In this document: positions 13,611-24,107 of the stretch, piece by piece
How positions within the stretch are numbered: position 1 is the first letter of the stretch
Layout of the letters: each line of letters opens with the position of its first letter
Source: Metallyticus violacea
Taxonomy: Eukaryota > Arthropoda > Insecta > Mantodea > Metallyticidae
DNA length: 64,000 bases
Assembly (NCBI GenBank): GCA_030762175.1
Contig: CM060840.1
Location: 41,625,501 to 41,689,500 of the forward strand
Direction of reading: 5' to 3'
Program-made: the position numbers and the translations under genes
The notes under the pieces: generated by a model
What the model was told of the DNA's origin: nothing
Database searches by the model: none
The model's input: only the letters and a program-made list of their open reading frames with translations

Positions 13611-13873
13611 GTAGTAGTAAGTTATTCTCTTAAAGGCTAAGTTTTTACTTAATCTATTTTAAACCATATGAGTACAGTAACCAGAAAGATATTAAACATA
13701 CTCATATGGTTTAAAATAGATTAATTATTACTTCAAACATACAAGAACAAGTGGCTTAATAAAAGTTGAATGAAGCTGTAAATGTACAGGGAATAGATAC
13801 GTTGGTTAGATAAAAAGACATTTCCATCTGAAACTGTAACCAGTCAAGAAGTAAAAGATGACCTAAATCTTGT
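13611..13873 (+). repeat. Left arm of long imperfect inverted repeat
   Basis: About 263 bp that recur in inverted orientation at 14355-14603. Long shared blocks such as CTGTAAATGTACAGGGAATA and GACATTTCCATCTGAAACTG make homology certain, and identity looks well above 80% by eye. The outer end is near AGTAGTAAGTT and the inner end near CCTAAATCTTGT. No coding content is visible. The pair could be the ends of a foldback or long-TIR non-autonomous DNA transposon, or a local inverted duplication. No transposase, terminal motif or target duplication was found to decide between these. Confidence 0.9.
13649..13724. repeat. Perfect 26-bp hairpin inside the left arm
   Basis: Positions 13649-13674 and 13699-13724 are exact reverse complements, 26 of 26, with a 24-nt loop. 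The right arm of the large inverted repeat lacks the outer half of this hairpin: at the matching place it has only a short A-rich string. The hairpin was therefore either gained in the left arm or lost from the right. Confidence 0.95.
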
Positions 13874-14354
13874 AATTATAACTCATGCGCTTAAATTGCT
13901 ACGGTTATTTTCTAAACACCACTTTAATGTAAGACGCTAATCAATATTTTGACACAAAGATAAGCTTTTAAAACAAATACGGTTGTTTTGTTTATGTGCT
14001 TCAGGAAAATCAAAACAAAACTAAAAGGTGAAGAATTATAAGTAATTCTGGAATTGACCACCTCCTTGGTCTAGTGAGCTAGAGTTGCTGACGGCTACCC
14101 GGGAGGCCCGGTTCGATTCCCGGCATCTACTTCGGACTTTTTCTAAGATAAGAAGGTCTGGAACAGGATCTACCCAGCTTTGGGGAGCTGCCTGATGCAG
14201 AGATGTAAGCGGCGATATAGCGATCAGCGGGATGCGGTGTGCTGATCACATGCCCCCCTGCAGTACTGCGTTCTATCAATGAAATCGTGTGATGGAGGTA
14301 GAAGACGCGGTAAAGCTCAGGCTCACATGGAGCGTCAAAGAGAACTCTGGAATA
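13874..14354. other. Spacer between the inverted-repeat arms
   Basis: About 180 bp of AT-rich sequence (13874-14054) followed by SINE C1. Without the SINE and one copy of its target duplication the spacer would be roughly 180 bp, so the original structure was a stem of about 250 bp with a modest loop. No open frame of note. Confidence 0.7.
14055..14342 (+). mobile_element. SINE family C copy 1, with target-site duplication
   Basis: Plus-strand tRNA-derived SINE. The head has an A-box-like segment (TTGGTCTAGTGAGC, near 14064) and a clear B-box GGTTCGATTCC at about 14110. The body includes the family C core (GGTCTGGAACAGGATCTACC) and a GTGTGCTGATCACATGCCCC block near 14238 that recurs in copy C3. 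The 11-bp direct repeats at 14044-14054 and 14343-14353 match at 10 positions and fit a target-site duplication. It sits in the loop of the large inverted repeat and so inserted after that structure formed. Confidence 0.88.
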
Positions 14355-14603
14355 ACAACATTTAGGTTATCTTTCACTTCTTGACTAGTAACAGTTTCAG
14401 ATGGAAATGTCTTTCTATCTAACCAACGTAATTATTCCCTGTACATTTACAGCTTTCTTCAACCTTTATTAAGCTACCTGTTCTTGTATGTTGGAAGCAG
14501 TTATTAATTGTTAATCTATTTTAAACATATTGAGTATATTTCATATCTTTCTGATTACTGTATTTTTACTTAGCCTTTAAAGCAATAAACAACTTACTAC
14601 TTG
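14355..14603 (-). repeat. Right arm of long imperfect inverted repeat
   Basis: About 249 bp forming the inverted partner of 13611-13873. It differs by substitutions, small indels, and lack of the roughly 33-bp segment that makes the perfect hairpin in the left arm. Substitutions are scattered along the whole arm, so the duplication is not very recent, or the arms diverged as ends of an old element. Confidence 0.9.
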
Positions 14604-15273
14604 TTGAAGTATTAAAATTTACCATGCTTTTTCGGATTAGGGAAACCGGTAGTACATATTCGCTATGCACTGCTTTCTGGTTTTTCTTTATTAATTTCCA
14701 ACATGCCTGTATTGGTGTGCAACTACAGCTATAAAATATGTAAGTATTCTGATAATGGTTTTGATAATTTGTAATATTAACTCATTTATCTGATCCCGAA
14801 AACCTGCCCCAAAACGATTCTTCTGCTAAATCCGGCTCTTGAGGTTGAATCTAGGACATCTTCATGAAAGATATCCAATTACTCGTTTCCCTTATTTAGA
14901 TGTTAGAGAATTAACCAACTCTGTGTGCAATATTCAGGGGCTCTCGTTTCGATTTAAATCTAACTGCAGTATGCATATGCTCCGCTCCGTTTGTACACCT
15001 TCATTCGCATTCTCTGTTTTTTCCCCCCTTTCTTTTTCACCGCTGAAGTTCTGATACGTCCACGCATTCTCATACACATTTTAATTTGTTATACTTTCCG
15101 AGATTCCTCACATCAGTAGAGCTATTAGCTGTAAGAGAAGCTATTGCTGTTCTAGTTAAAATATCGGGTGAACAGCAAAAAGTGAGAATAGAAAGGAAAG
15201 AAACGGTAGAACTGAAAATGAAGCTCTCATTAGACTGGGTTGTTAGTGATGGAGTATATCTCCAACTTCAATA
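14604..15273. other. Non-coding stretch
   Basis: No gene recognised. Plus-strand frames of 71 and 63 codons (14839-15054 and 15086-15277) show no domain. A pyrimidine-rich patch lies at about 14990-15060. Confidence 0.5.
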
Positions 15274-15687
15274 TTAATCAACGGCTGGCCGGTTGTGCCA
15301 CGTATCAAGGATCACCTCCGAGAGGAAGGGATGAAGTGAGCAAGACACGAAGGTAGACGTGGTCCCTAATACTGTTCCCAGATTGAACTGGCCAACGCTA
15401 ATGCAGTCCCTCCAAGAGTTCGAACCCTTCAGAAGAGCCACTTCCATTCGACACGCTGGGGCAGAAATGCAAACCACCGTCACACAACATCAGCCAGCCC
15501 TTTCGTCCCTGAGTAGAAACGAAGGGAATGAAATAATAAAAAAGCGGAAATGATCTATGCCAGTATACGCCTAAGCGACCATGGGAAATCACGGATAGGA
15601 AGGCAGATCTCAACGGATTTGAACCTAGGACATCCCGAATGCTATTCCCGAGAGTTTCCGCTTGAGCTACCCGGCTCGGCGTCTCAC
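15274..15687 (-). mobile_element. tRNA-derived SINE, family E
   Basis: The head is at the high-coordinate end and reads on the minus strand as GAGCCGGGTAGCTCAAGCGG (a good A-box, TAGCTCAAGCGG) followed by B-box GGTTCAAATCC at 15615-15625. The A-box to B-box spacing is typical of a tRNA promoter. The body runs toward about 15274, but the low-coordinate boundary is not firm because no second full copy is in the window. Open frames of 64, 69 and 107 codons across it, on both strands, are shadows of this unusually stop-poor, GC-richer repeat. Confidence 0.7.
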
Positions 15688-16399
15688 GTAGATGAACCGG
15701 AAGTAATATAATGTGAGTCATTACTGGAACTTATTTAATTTTCAACGTTTACTGTATTTCGAACTCCTGCATTAGAACTACTAAGTGCACGAAATATGAC
15801 ACTATATTTTAATTACTACATCAAACCAATTACATCAAAATAATTATTGTTACTCTATTTCTCAACATTAATGAGTGTTTAAGAACCAAATGTTAAATAC
15901 TCGTACTTCCCGATTTACGCGGATGTACACTGCGATTTTATGGAAGGCGTCCTTTAGGACTAGTTTCTGAATTTCTGATCGCATTGCCCAGAAGTGAGGA
16001 AGTGGCGGGGCATTGCAGTGCAGAATAAACATATTTTATATAAATGTACATAATACATTGTGTATTTAAATATTTTGCTAAATTACACATTGCATTATAT
16101 CTTTTCACACACACACACACACACACACATATATGCTTAATGAAAAAACACAGGTGCATTACGTGTGAGTGTAAACATAATTTATGCTTAATATTTTGGA
16201 AATACAATGACAAAAAGCATAATATTTCACATTTATATTTCAAGATTATCTCTCATATGTAATGAATATTGTACTTTATAAATAGTTATTATTTTTATGA
16301 TGTTCAATAACGCCTAACGTCTAATACAACTCACATGGTGAGGTTTGTGTTACTTATAACGTAACAGCTGGGTCATTTTTCACTCAGTACGTTTTTGAG
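15688..16399. other. Non-coding stretch
   Basis: No gene recognised. Contains the CA microsatellite listed separately. The minus frame 15938-16243 (101 codons) and plus frame 16044-16262 (72 codons) both run through that microsatellite, which removes stops, and neither shows a domain. Confidence 0.55.
16106..16135. repeat. CA microsatellite
   Basis: Uninterrupted CA dinucleotides, about 12 units, ending in a short TA step. Confidence 0.95.
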
Positions 16400-16830
16400 T
16401 TTGTGACCCGGTTCTCTCTCACCCCGGCCGGACAGATGACTGCTGCTACCTGCTTCAAGAAGTCTGCCAGCATCTTCTTGACTTGCCTCTAGTTCTCCAC
16501 GTAGTGTAGCTCTCGCATAAGTTCTGTCCATTTTCACTTTATTCCCGCAGTCAGTTGTGCGATACTGTCTGAAGCTTCCTGTTGGGTATCCTGTCCCTCA
16601 GCGTCATCTCATTATTTTCCACTTTTATTTCTTCTTGTTTCCCACACTTCGTCGTCTGTCCGCAAGGGACCAAGTTTGGCATCCATGTAACAGTACTGCT
16701 AAGACACACATATTGAGTACTTTGTGTGCCAGTTTACAATATAGAATATTGTCTTGCAGTACGCATTTGAGTGAACAGGTCTTCCAAGATAGGGGTGTTA
16801 TTCTTTTAATTTTTGTCTCTATTTTGTGAA
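16400..16830 (-). mobile_element. LINE (non-LTR retrotransposon) C-terminal fragment
   Basis: Minus-strand translation in shifting frames gives, in order, KVLNMCVLAVLLHGCQTWSL (near 16690-16740), TLRDRIPNRKLQ (16564-16605) and TDCGNKVKMDRTYAR (16515-16559). These match in order and spacing the region after the reverse-transcriptase domain in arthropod endonuclease/reverse-transcriptase elements (Y/H-GCxTW, then RDRIPN, then TDVxxKVxxxxxxAR). At least two frameshifts and several stops show it is dead. Only the C-terminal end is present, as expected for a 5'-truncated LINE. The low-coordinate boundary is approximate. Clade assignment is not possible from this piece. Confidence 0.78.
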
Positions 16831-17273
16831 TGAATGAGACAATATTACCTAAATATTACATCATATAAATTATTTACATGTAAATGTGGCGTATATGCTT
16901 TTTTAAACATTTAATTCAACAACTATTAAACGAAGATATTTCATTCATTATACAGAAAATATTTACAAGCTTTTGTAATGTGCCAATATCTTTTTGTAAG
17001 GCAAAATATTTTTTAATTTATTATATATGTGTAGTTCGCACTGCGTTACCCAACTGTAGTGGATTCTTTGGCATTTCCAAATTGAAATTGTTCCAAGACC
17101 AGAAGGAAAGCATTTCAGCACCCAATGTAAATACTTAAATACTTAAAAATATATTTTAGGAATTATGTAACAGTAATAAGAAAATTAAAGTAGCTGACGC
17201 GAAAAATAGTCAACTATCTATTTCCAGGTCATAAATATACACAAAAATTAAAGAAGGATTAATGGAAATTTTC
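16831..17273. other. AT-rich non-coding stretch
   Basis: No gene recognised. An 84-codon frame (16884-17138) has no domain. This is the interval between the LINE fragment and the mariner element. Confidence 0.5.
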
Positions 17274-17466
17274 GAAAGGAGGGATTTTTATTAAAGAAAA
17301 ATCCTAATTTTTACAGACACAATTTTTCGCTTTAAATTTAATCTTAAAAAGTTTTGCTAGCTTAAGGTACAACGTAGTTTCATTGTTTGTCACTTCCGGT
17401 TCTTGTCCGTGAGAGTTGTGTAAGAAGAGATATGTTCAGTTCCGCATATAGCAGGTGACCGCTGAT

Positions 17467-18490
17467 CTGAAATTCTGATTTCGTCTCAATAAATTTTCGG
17501 CTGAGGCCTATATAACGTTACAGGAAGCATATGAAGAGTTTATTCTTTCCTATAACATAGCTCAAATATGATTTACAAGTTTAGAGGGAGGCAACCAAAT
17601 TCAAAAGAAGATGGGTTCGGATTCCAGTTTGCACTTTAACGGAAAATACCATTAACACCGCTGCTGTCTCTATGAGACAGGATCATCGATAACATTAAGA
17701 ACATTTTAGAAATTTTGAAAAGTTTACTGGATGGAAACTTTATGTTGGTAACTTAAAAGTTACACATTAAATGTGTTTGTGCACGACTTCAAGACTGCTG
17801 ATTCCCGAACTAAAGGATATTCACATACAGGTTTGCATGAAGGTGAAGATTATGCTACAGGAAGATGCGGAGTTTCTTTCAAAACGTAACCACTGCTGAT
17901 GAAACTGGGCTACATCATTTCGTTCCCGAGAGCAAACAGAAAATCTCTGTATGAAAATCTGATTAAAAAAAACAACAAAACAAACAAAACAAAACAAAAA
18001 ACCAAAAACAAAAAAAAAAAAAAGCAAATTGCCTACTTATGCTGGGAAAGTTAAAATCACCTCATTTGTTGATATTCAAGGAATGGTCTATACCACAGGT
18101 CGTACTGGCACATATAACTTCAATAGGAAAATACTACAGTGATTCCCATAAACTCTACAAGTGTATATCACATGCAAGAGGTCACATATTGGATAATGCA
18201 CCACGATAATTCACAGCCATACATCCAAATAGTATTGCTGAATATCTCACAAAAAGATAGGTGAAATGTGTTCCTCACCTTCCCTATAGTCTAGATTTAG
18301 CCCTCTGTAGTTTCTTCCTTTTCTCCAAACTGAAGAAAAACCTTTCAGGAGGTATTTACCATCGTCAAAAGAATTTGTGAAGTTTGCGGAGAACCTGTCA
18401 ATACGATTGTTTCCAGTATGTCTTTGAAGACTGGCAGAAACACCGGGACAGATATACTGGATCCAACGGTAACTCTTTTGAGAAATATTA
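17467..18490 (+). pseudogene. Mariner-family transposase pseudogene
   Basis: Conceptual reading with frameshifts gives the family's landmarks in order. An N-terminal helix-turn-helix part (LNKFSAEAYITLQEAYEE, from about 17485) is followed by a linker. Then come ADETGLHHFVPESKQKIS (first catalytic Asp, about 17894-17949), AGKVKITSFVDIQGMVY (from about 18041), HHDNSQPY (second catalytic Asp, from 18202), PHLPYSLDLALCSFFLFSKL (from about 18275), and a C-terminal FEDWQKHRDRYTGSNGNSFE. Full-length mariner transposases are about 345 residues and this covers nearly all of that. It is inactive: several in-frame stops, frame changes, and the third catalytic position, normally Asp after Pro-Cys/Ser, reads Ser. 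An A-rich tract at 17966-18023 sits where the family has a Lys/Pro-rich linker. Confidence 0.88.
17966..18023. repeat. A-rich low-complexity tract in mariner
   Basis: About 58 nt of A with interspersed C, on the plus strand. Its complement creates the F-rich minus frame at 17821-18027, which is not a gene. Confidence 0.9.
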
Positions 18491-18573
18491 TTAACATTTT
18501 TAGGGTAAATAAAACGTGTTATAAAGAATATACTTTTTTTTTTTTTTTTTTTTTTTGTTGAACAACCCTCTTA

Positions 18574-20789
18574 ATATAAAGAAGCCAAATTAGCCGAGTG
18601 ATAGGAAAACAGGATGGTTTCAAGAAGAAATGTAAATCAAAATTACTCCCGGGGAAAAAATCACATATGAACGCTGCTTGAAACGTAATTAACAAAATTT
18701 ATCCAAAATTTATTTAATTTGGACAACGGTATAGAGATTTTCAACATTTTAACATTGTATGCTTTTGTTTCCAGAAAGCCATTATTGACGCTTCTATTAA
18801 ATAAAAATACTTTCTTAACAAAGCACTGAGCACGTTCAATTCTGTTGTTAAGTTCTTATAAAGAAACTTTAGATTTGTTGAAATGTTCTTACTTTGCCTT
18901 CTTCGAGAGAAAGTAAAGATTTTTGTTAGTGTACTTGACAAAAAGTGTTCCATATATCTGTTCTTTAACTATCATTAATGATTTTCAGTATTTATTTTAA
19001 ACTTTTATATTCAAAATACAATTTAATAATAATATGTCAATATATTACAATTTATACTAATTAATTTTGGCAATCTCCATATTTGGAGAAGTTTATAGGA
19101 ATATTTTTAAGGGCATAAAGTAACACTGAGTTACTCATTTTTATATCTAGTTTTTGAACTTCTGCACTTGCTGTAGTGCCTGAAATAAACTTTCATGGCT
19201 TACAGTATGATTGAGTCTTGTATTCTTAATCTCATTACTTGTTTACAATTACAGATGCAATGTAAAGAAAAAACAAAAAAGAGATGTACACATGCGGGGC
19301 TTTATTTTGGTCAAATGTAGTTCTAAAATGTGCTAAAATATCGTTGCTTTCTTTCAAGCAAACGATCCAGCAACGTGTAATGAGTGTGTTATCAGCCTTT
19401 GCCGCACATCCCAGAAACCAACGCCCCATGCTGAGGAAGGTTAAACGCCCATGCCTGTTATTCAACTCTTAACCTTCGTTTTACTCGGAACTTCGATCAA
19501 GCAACAATCTTCGCCAACTATGAGGCCATCATTATGTTTGGGAAGTGGGCGCGTGACCACCTTTAGTTTGAAGCCTCAGGGTTTGAGCTTCACTGCTACA
19601 ACATTTCGTAAAAATAAGTGGAAGCTTGTTTCGAACGAGAGATTAAAGATTGTCACTTGTGCGGCAAACACCTGTTTGGAATCTTTCGCGCTCTCGCGAA
19701 TGAGAGAAATATTACATATCCATCAACGTGTGATGGGGTTGTGCATGATGTTTCAATGGATGAGCTAAAGTAGATTGAATTTCAGCTTGTGTTTATCAAG
19801 AATAGCAGACGTACCACAGACAATGAAAATAAATTTGCTTATATAAGAATAAACGGCAAAACATTTAAATAAATGGCTGAAACATGTGACTGGATGGAAT
19901 AGAAGATAAATGAGATAATATCTTAATAAAGGCGTAAGATTGGGGGATCAATACTAATTGATAGTTATAGTGATGGCGATAAAGTGTAACTGTGGTAAAA
20001 TTAAAGGATGAGTAAAAAGCTGGAATTGTAACCTTTGAAGAAAAAAACATTCTTGCGACTGATGTCTCCTAGTTATCGTCTGCATTTATATAGCCTTATT
20101 TTTGAGCCGCTTAAGTACTTTTAATTACATGATTATTTCTTCAAGTCCTTTTATCGAAACAATTTGAGGTAATAGCTGTCGAAAACGTGTTACGAATTTC
20201 TCTGTACATATTACACCTTTTATTTTTATAACTCTAGATATGGTTCTTCATCAAGATGTTGCCCAGTTGATCATTAAAATCCACTCAATAAAGAGAATAT
20301 GAATGTCTTTTGTCAAGGAAATTATTTTTTCCTTGACGCGTTATAAACAACAGAGTCTTGAATTATCACTAATGTTAAATATCCAACTATGTTATATTAA
20401 AATCTATCTTACTTAACACAGTGGTGTATTAGTGCTCCTTATTCAGGGCGAAAACGCCCTATTTGTGAGGAGAAATTGTGAATACATATACTTGCAGATT
20501 GTAAAGGTACGTGATAATGGAGAAATAAGTATCTAAGGTTCTTTCGAACAAAGGGAATATGAACATGCTGGATTCTGCAGGTAGGCAGGGAAGAAGAGGA
20601 GAGAATAGGCAAAATTCTAAAGGAAGTGAGTGAATTCAGATGCAAAAAATGGAGGGTTATGTGGAATAAATTTAGCTATGTATGTGCGACTTTCCTACTC
20701 TCTTTTCCTTTTTATTTTTATTTTATTCTGCATTACATTATATATTTTATTATGTAATATCTAATCTAATATATTGTATTAAATCAGAT

Positions 20790-20792
<3 letters not shown>
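18574..20792. other. Non-coding stretch
   Basis: No gene recognised. Between 19235 and 19770 frames of 62-105 codons overlap on both strands, and the DNA is GC-richer than its surroundings. I could not match this patch to a protein or to another repeat in the window. It may be an old transposon relic. Confidence 0.5.

Positions 20793-20851
<59 letters not shown>
20793..20851. repeat. GT microsatellite, about 29 units
   Basis: Perfect GT dinucleotide tract of about 58 nt. The cysteine/valine run in the plus frame 20682-20912 is only its translation. Confidence 0.98.
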
Positions 20852-20853
<2 letters not shown>

Positions 20854-20929
20854 GTAATGTCAAATCAAGACATTGGAGTTCCGCACACTGGCGGCAGATG
20901 GCAGTAGCGTGAGCAACAATAATCGGCGG

Positions 20930-21100
20930 ACTACATTACGCTGAAGGTGAAGGTGGGATTGAGGTAATAATGAAGTAACAACGGAATGAGAGGAGATTGG
21001 AAGAAAACCTGCCCAAGCGCCGCTTCGTTATCCACAAATCCTACTTACAGCCTCCAAGATCGAACCCGGGTCACCTCGACCACAGCACCGGCTACATACT
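20930..21100 (-). mobile_element. tRNA-derived SINE, family F
   Basis: The high-coordinate end read on the minus strand gives GCCGGTGCTGTGGTCGAGGT, then B-box-like GGGTTCGATC (about 21058-21072). The body (about 20930-21050) is GC-richer than the flanks. The A-box region is shorter than in a tRNA, so the head is partly deleted. Only one copy is present here and the low-coordinate boundary is a guess. Confidence 0.55.
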
Positions 21101-24074
21101 TAATATAAGTACAAGACTTTCCACAGCCTTCATCCAGCAGGTTTCAAACGTTAATTAAAGAACCATTGACAAGTTTGACATCATGAAAAGCAGCAGGATA
21201 TTATTAAAATTGGAAGGTGGCGAGCTATATTCAGCAGTAGCAGTAATAAAATTGTACATTCCGAGTTTATGTTGCCGCAAACCATTGTATTGGTCAGTGT
21301 GCCCGCGGGGTACAAGGACATGCACGTGTAGGTCACCTTGACACTGCGTTATACATGTAGTGTTGATACAATCTTATCTGGAGGTGGACAATGTAGACTT
21401 TGACTTAATACTCCACATTACAGCGTTGCTCGTGATTAAAAACTGCAGACATTTTTTTATTTACACATTTTTCCTTTTGATTTGAAGGGCTTTTATTTAA
21501 CTGACGCAACATATGCAAGAACAGCTCTTAGACCCTCCCCACCATAAAAATAGTCAAGGGAGCAGAACAGTGGGTAACTGTCAATTATGGAGTCTGAAAT
21601 TCATAAACCGCTTACCGTTACACAATGCATTCATAAGTGGGCAAGAATCACAAAGGAAAAAAACATAAGAATCTCCCGTTTCCAATCTGCTTGTTTCATG
21701 CAAATATCCATGCTTGAGATCAAGTAACGAGGTAGCTGCATTTTCGCCGAAGCCTTTGTACACTGTCCGGAGCCTCGTATCGCTAAGTACACATGAAAAG
21801 CCGTCATCCTTAAGAGGGGGGACATGCTTAAAGAGATTAAATCTCTCCTCGTTTCATTCCACTTAGCGGCGGAGCGCTAGCGAGATGAAGACAAACCGCG
21901 CTGCGATGGAGGACATGACCAGACCTGCTGAACTGCATTCAATTATGATGAATATACCTTTGTAAAGATGGATGTGAATTACCTCTTCCTCTTTCCGGGT
22001 CAGACCACTTATCTGTCGCATCAAGTAATGAATTCAAATGATGTAGATATGTACGTGCTGATACAATGTCTGTGTTTCATTGCCCACGTGGCGTAGACTT
22101 CCACTAATTGAACATGTACTAATGAAAAGTATCACCAAAATTCATAATTAATTCCAAATTATTCCTGGCTCACATCTCTAATACTTCCATTCTTAGCGTG
22201 CAGATAGTGCTTTCATAAGCGATTTCTAAAGAATTTATTATTTTATTCCTTACTATTATCGTAAACAAACTTAAAACATATATAAAATTCATTCATAACA
22301 AATACGACAAAATACTATGTCATTCTCAAGTGCTAAAAATATGTCACAAACGTCTATTCTTTAATTTTGGAACTGAGCTTTTTAATACACATTTAAAAAG
22401 TGCATACTTTTCTGTATTTTGCTTTGAAATATTAAAAATTAAAAAATAATAGTGTACCCCATATCTTTGTACTTTGTTTCTAAACATTTACTGTCAATAA
22501 AATAACATTCTGCGTCATACAATATCAAAGGATATAAAATGGGCAAACAAAGTACTGCAGATCAATGAATTGGCCCTATTAAATATTTTAAGGGTGGTAA
22601 TGCCTCTTAAAAATTTGAGTGTTGTAGATAATGTAGACTTAATTGGCTGTAAAATAACAAGGTGAATGTGTATTATCTATTAAACATTTTATTTCTATTT
22701 GTATTGTCTTTAATGTTTATATTGATATTTATATAGAGCGGGACAAACATTAATGTCCTTGCCCCATCACACCAAGTTCCGAGTGTTATCGCTTTTGATT
22801 AAACTGTAACACATGAGCAAGAGATACCGGGTAACTGTCCAGCGCAGTTATTTTCATATATCAAAGATTGAGCAGAAACTGTAAATACTTTCCTTTCTTA
22901 TATTATAAAGAATAACTGAAGAGGCATTAATTAATAAATAAAACATAAATTAATAAATTATTTACTCCTACTTCAGCAGCCGAACTGTGAAAGCACTATA
23001 CTACTGAAAGAGATTGCAGAGATGTGACAACCTTGTTTACCTGAACGAACTTGGAGCATCACACTCTTTACACATATCATATATGAATGTAACATAATAT
23101 GCACCTAGATAGTTATAATCTTAATCCCAGGAAAAATATCCATCAAAGGTTTGTATCTGCTATACTTAGTTAATAACATTTATCAGAGCAGCATCACTGA
23201 AAAATGTACTCTGTATTTATACTTAAATTTATTTAGTGAAAATCTAAGAGGAGCAGAATTATTTGACGAAATTTAGAACAGTCGTTCATTATGCCTAATA
23301 ATATTTGGAAAATTGACTGGGTTTCTGTTATTTCTTCGCGTTTTCTGTTTTAGTTTCAATTCTTAACAATAGTTCATGCTAATTAGGGTGCATTAACTTT
23401 GCTAAATTTTGTAGAATTATGCTACAATGCACTTAATAACAGCAATAAAAAAATTCGTGGTTTGACTTCTACACATACAATGCAAAATTTGAACTTCGTT
23501 ATATCGTATAGTTTCAATGATATTATCTTTTAATTTGTTGTTCAAATTATTTTCTTCTAATCTAAAATACTAGTAACTCTAACACAGAATATAAAACTTA
23601 TAAATACGTATAAATACTTTAAAACTAAATTTGGGGCTTTATTACCTAAATATTGATACACATTAGAAAGATTGCTGCAGAAGGAAGTAAGAAAATAATA
23701 TACGCTGCTCGTTAGAGTTAATTAAACCTTTTAATTCTTTTCTGAATATACCCTTAACAATTCCATTGAAAATAAAAATTCTCTCTCTTGAAGCCTGAAA
23801 TTTTTCACTTCGGCATAGCGCCTGGTTCACATATGAAAATACACCAACACAAGCATTTTGAGTGTATGGATTCGTCTTAGCAATGCAAGAGCTCTTTGTT
23901 TTGAGAACACCAAACTTTCCTCGTTAACAACTTGGCTGTAGGATATCTTTGATGAGTACTATGACGTGTACTACATTTAATGGAAATCTAGCCAGTCAGC
24001 TGTAACCAATTCGCCCTACTTTGAATGCAGCTTGACCAAGCGAGCGAGTGCCACCAGTTATTTTTAAACGGACT

Positions 24075-24078
<4 letters not shown>
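21101..24078. other. AT-rich non-coding stretch
   Basis: No gene recognised. A GC-richer patch at about 21835-21930 contains a GCGGCGGAGCGCTAGCG-like segment of unknown origin. Overlapping minus frames at 21581-21825 have no domain. From 22100 to 23900 the sequence is very AT-rich with dense stops. Confidence 0.55.

Positions 24079-24107
<29 letters not shown>
24079..24107. repeat. 29-nt poly-T tract
   Basis: An uninterrupted T run, or poly-A on the minus strand. It could be the tail of a retroposed copy lying on the minus strand at higher coordinates, but the adjacent sequence to 24230 is not recognised. The poly-lysine in the minus frame 23996-24217 is its translation. Confidence 0.9.

Larger units (their letters stand above)
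17274..18573 (+). mobile_element. Nearly full-length decayed mariner transposon
   Basis: About 1.3 kb, the usual length of a mariner element, containing a broken transposase gene (listed separately). The right end carries GTTGAACAACCCTCTTA (18557-18573), which resembles mariner 3' terminal repeats and stops at a TA, the mariner target. A weaker candidate for the left end is GGAGGGATTTTTATT (near 17278), so the left boundary is tentative. A 22-25 nt T run precedes the right terminal repeat. Mariners move by cut-and-paste with their own DD34D transposase. This copy cannot encode one. Confidence 0.75.

Noticed and set aside
15398..15721. 107-codon minus frame as a gene
   Set aside because: It lies almost wholly inside the tRNA-derived SINE at 15274-15687 and includes its A- and B-boxes.
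18574..18640. A-box-like TTAGCCGAGTGATAGG after the mariner, as a tRNA or SINE
   Set aside because: No B-box follows at a proper distance.
19235..19770. Transposase or other gene in a stop-poor GC-richer patch
   Set aside because: Frames on both strands were read and no known motif was found.
20690..20790. Homology with 34500-34650 through a shared TTGTATTAAATCA segment
   Set aside because: Only about 15 bp plus a similar T-rich context are shared, which is not enough in AT-rich DNA.
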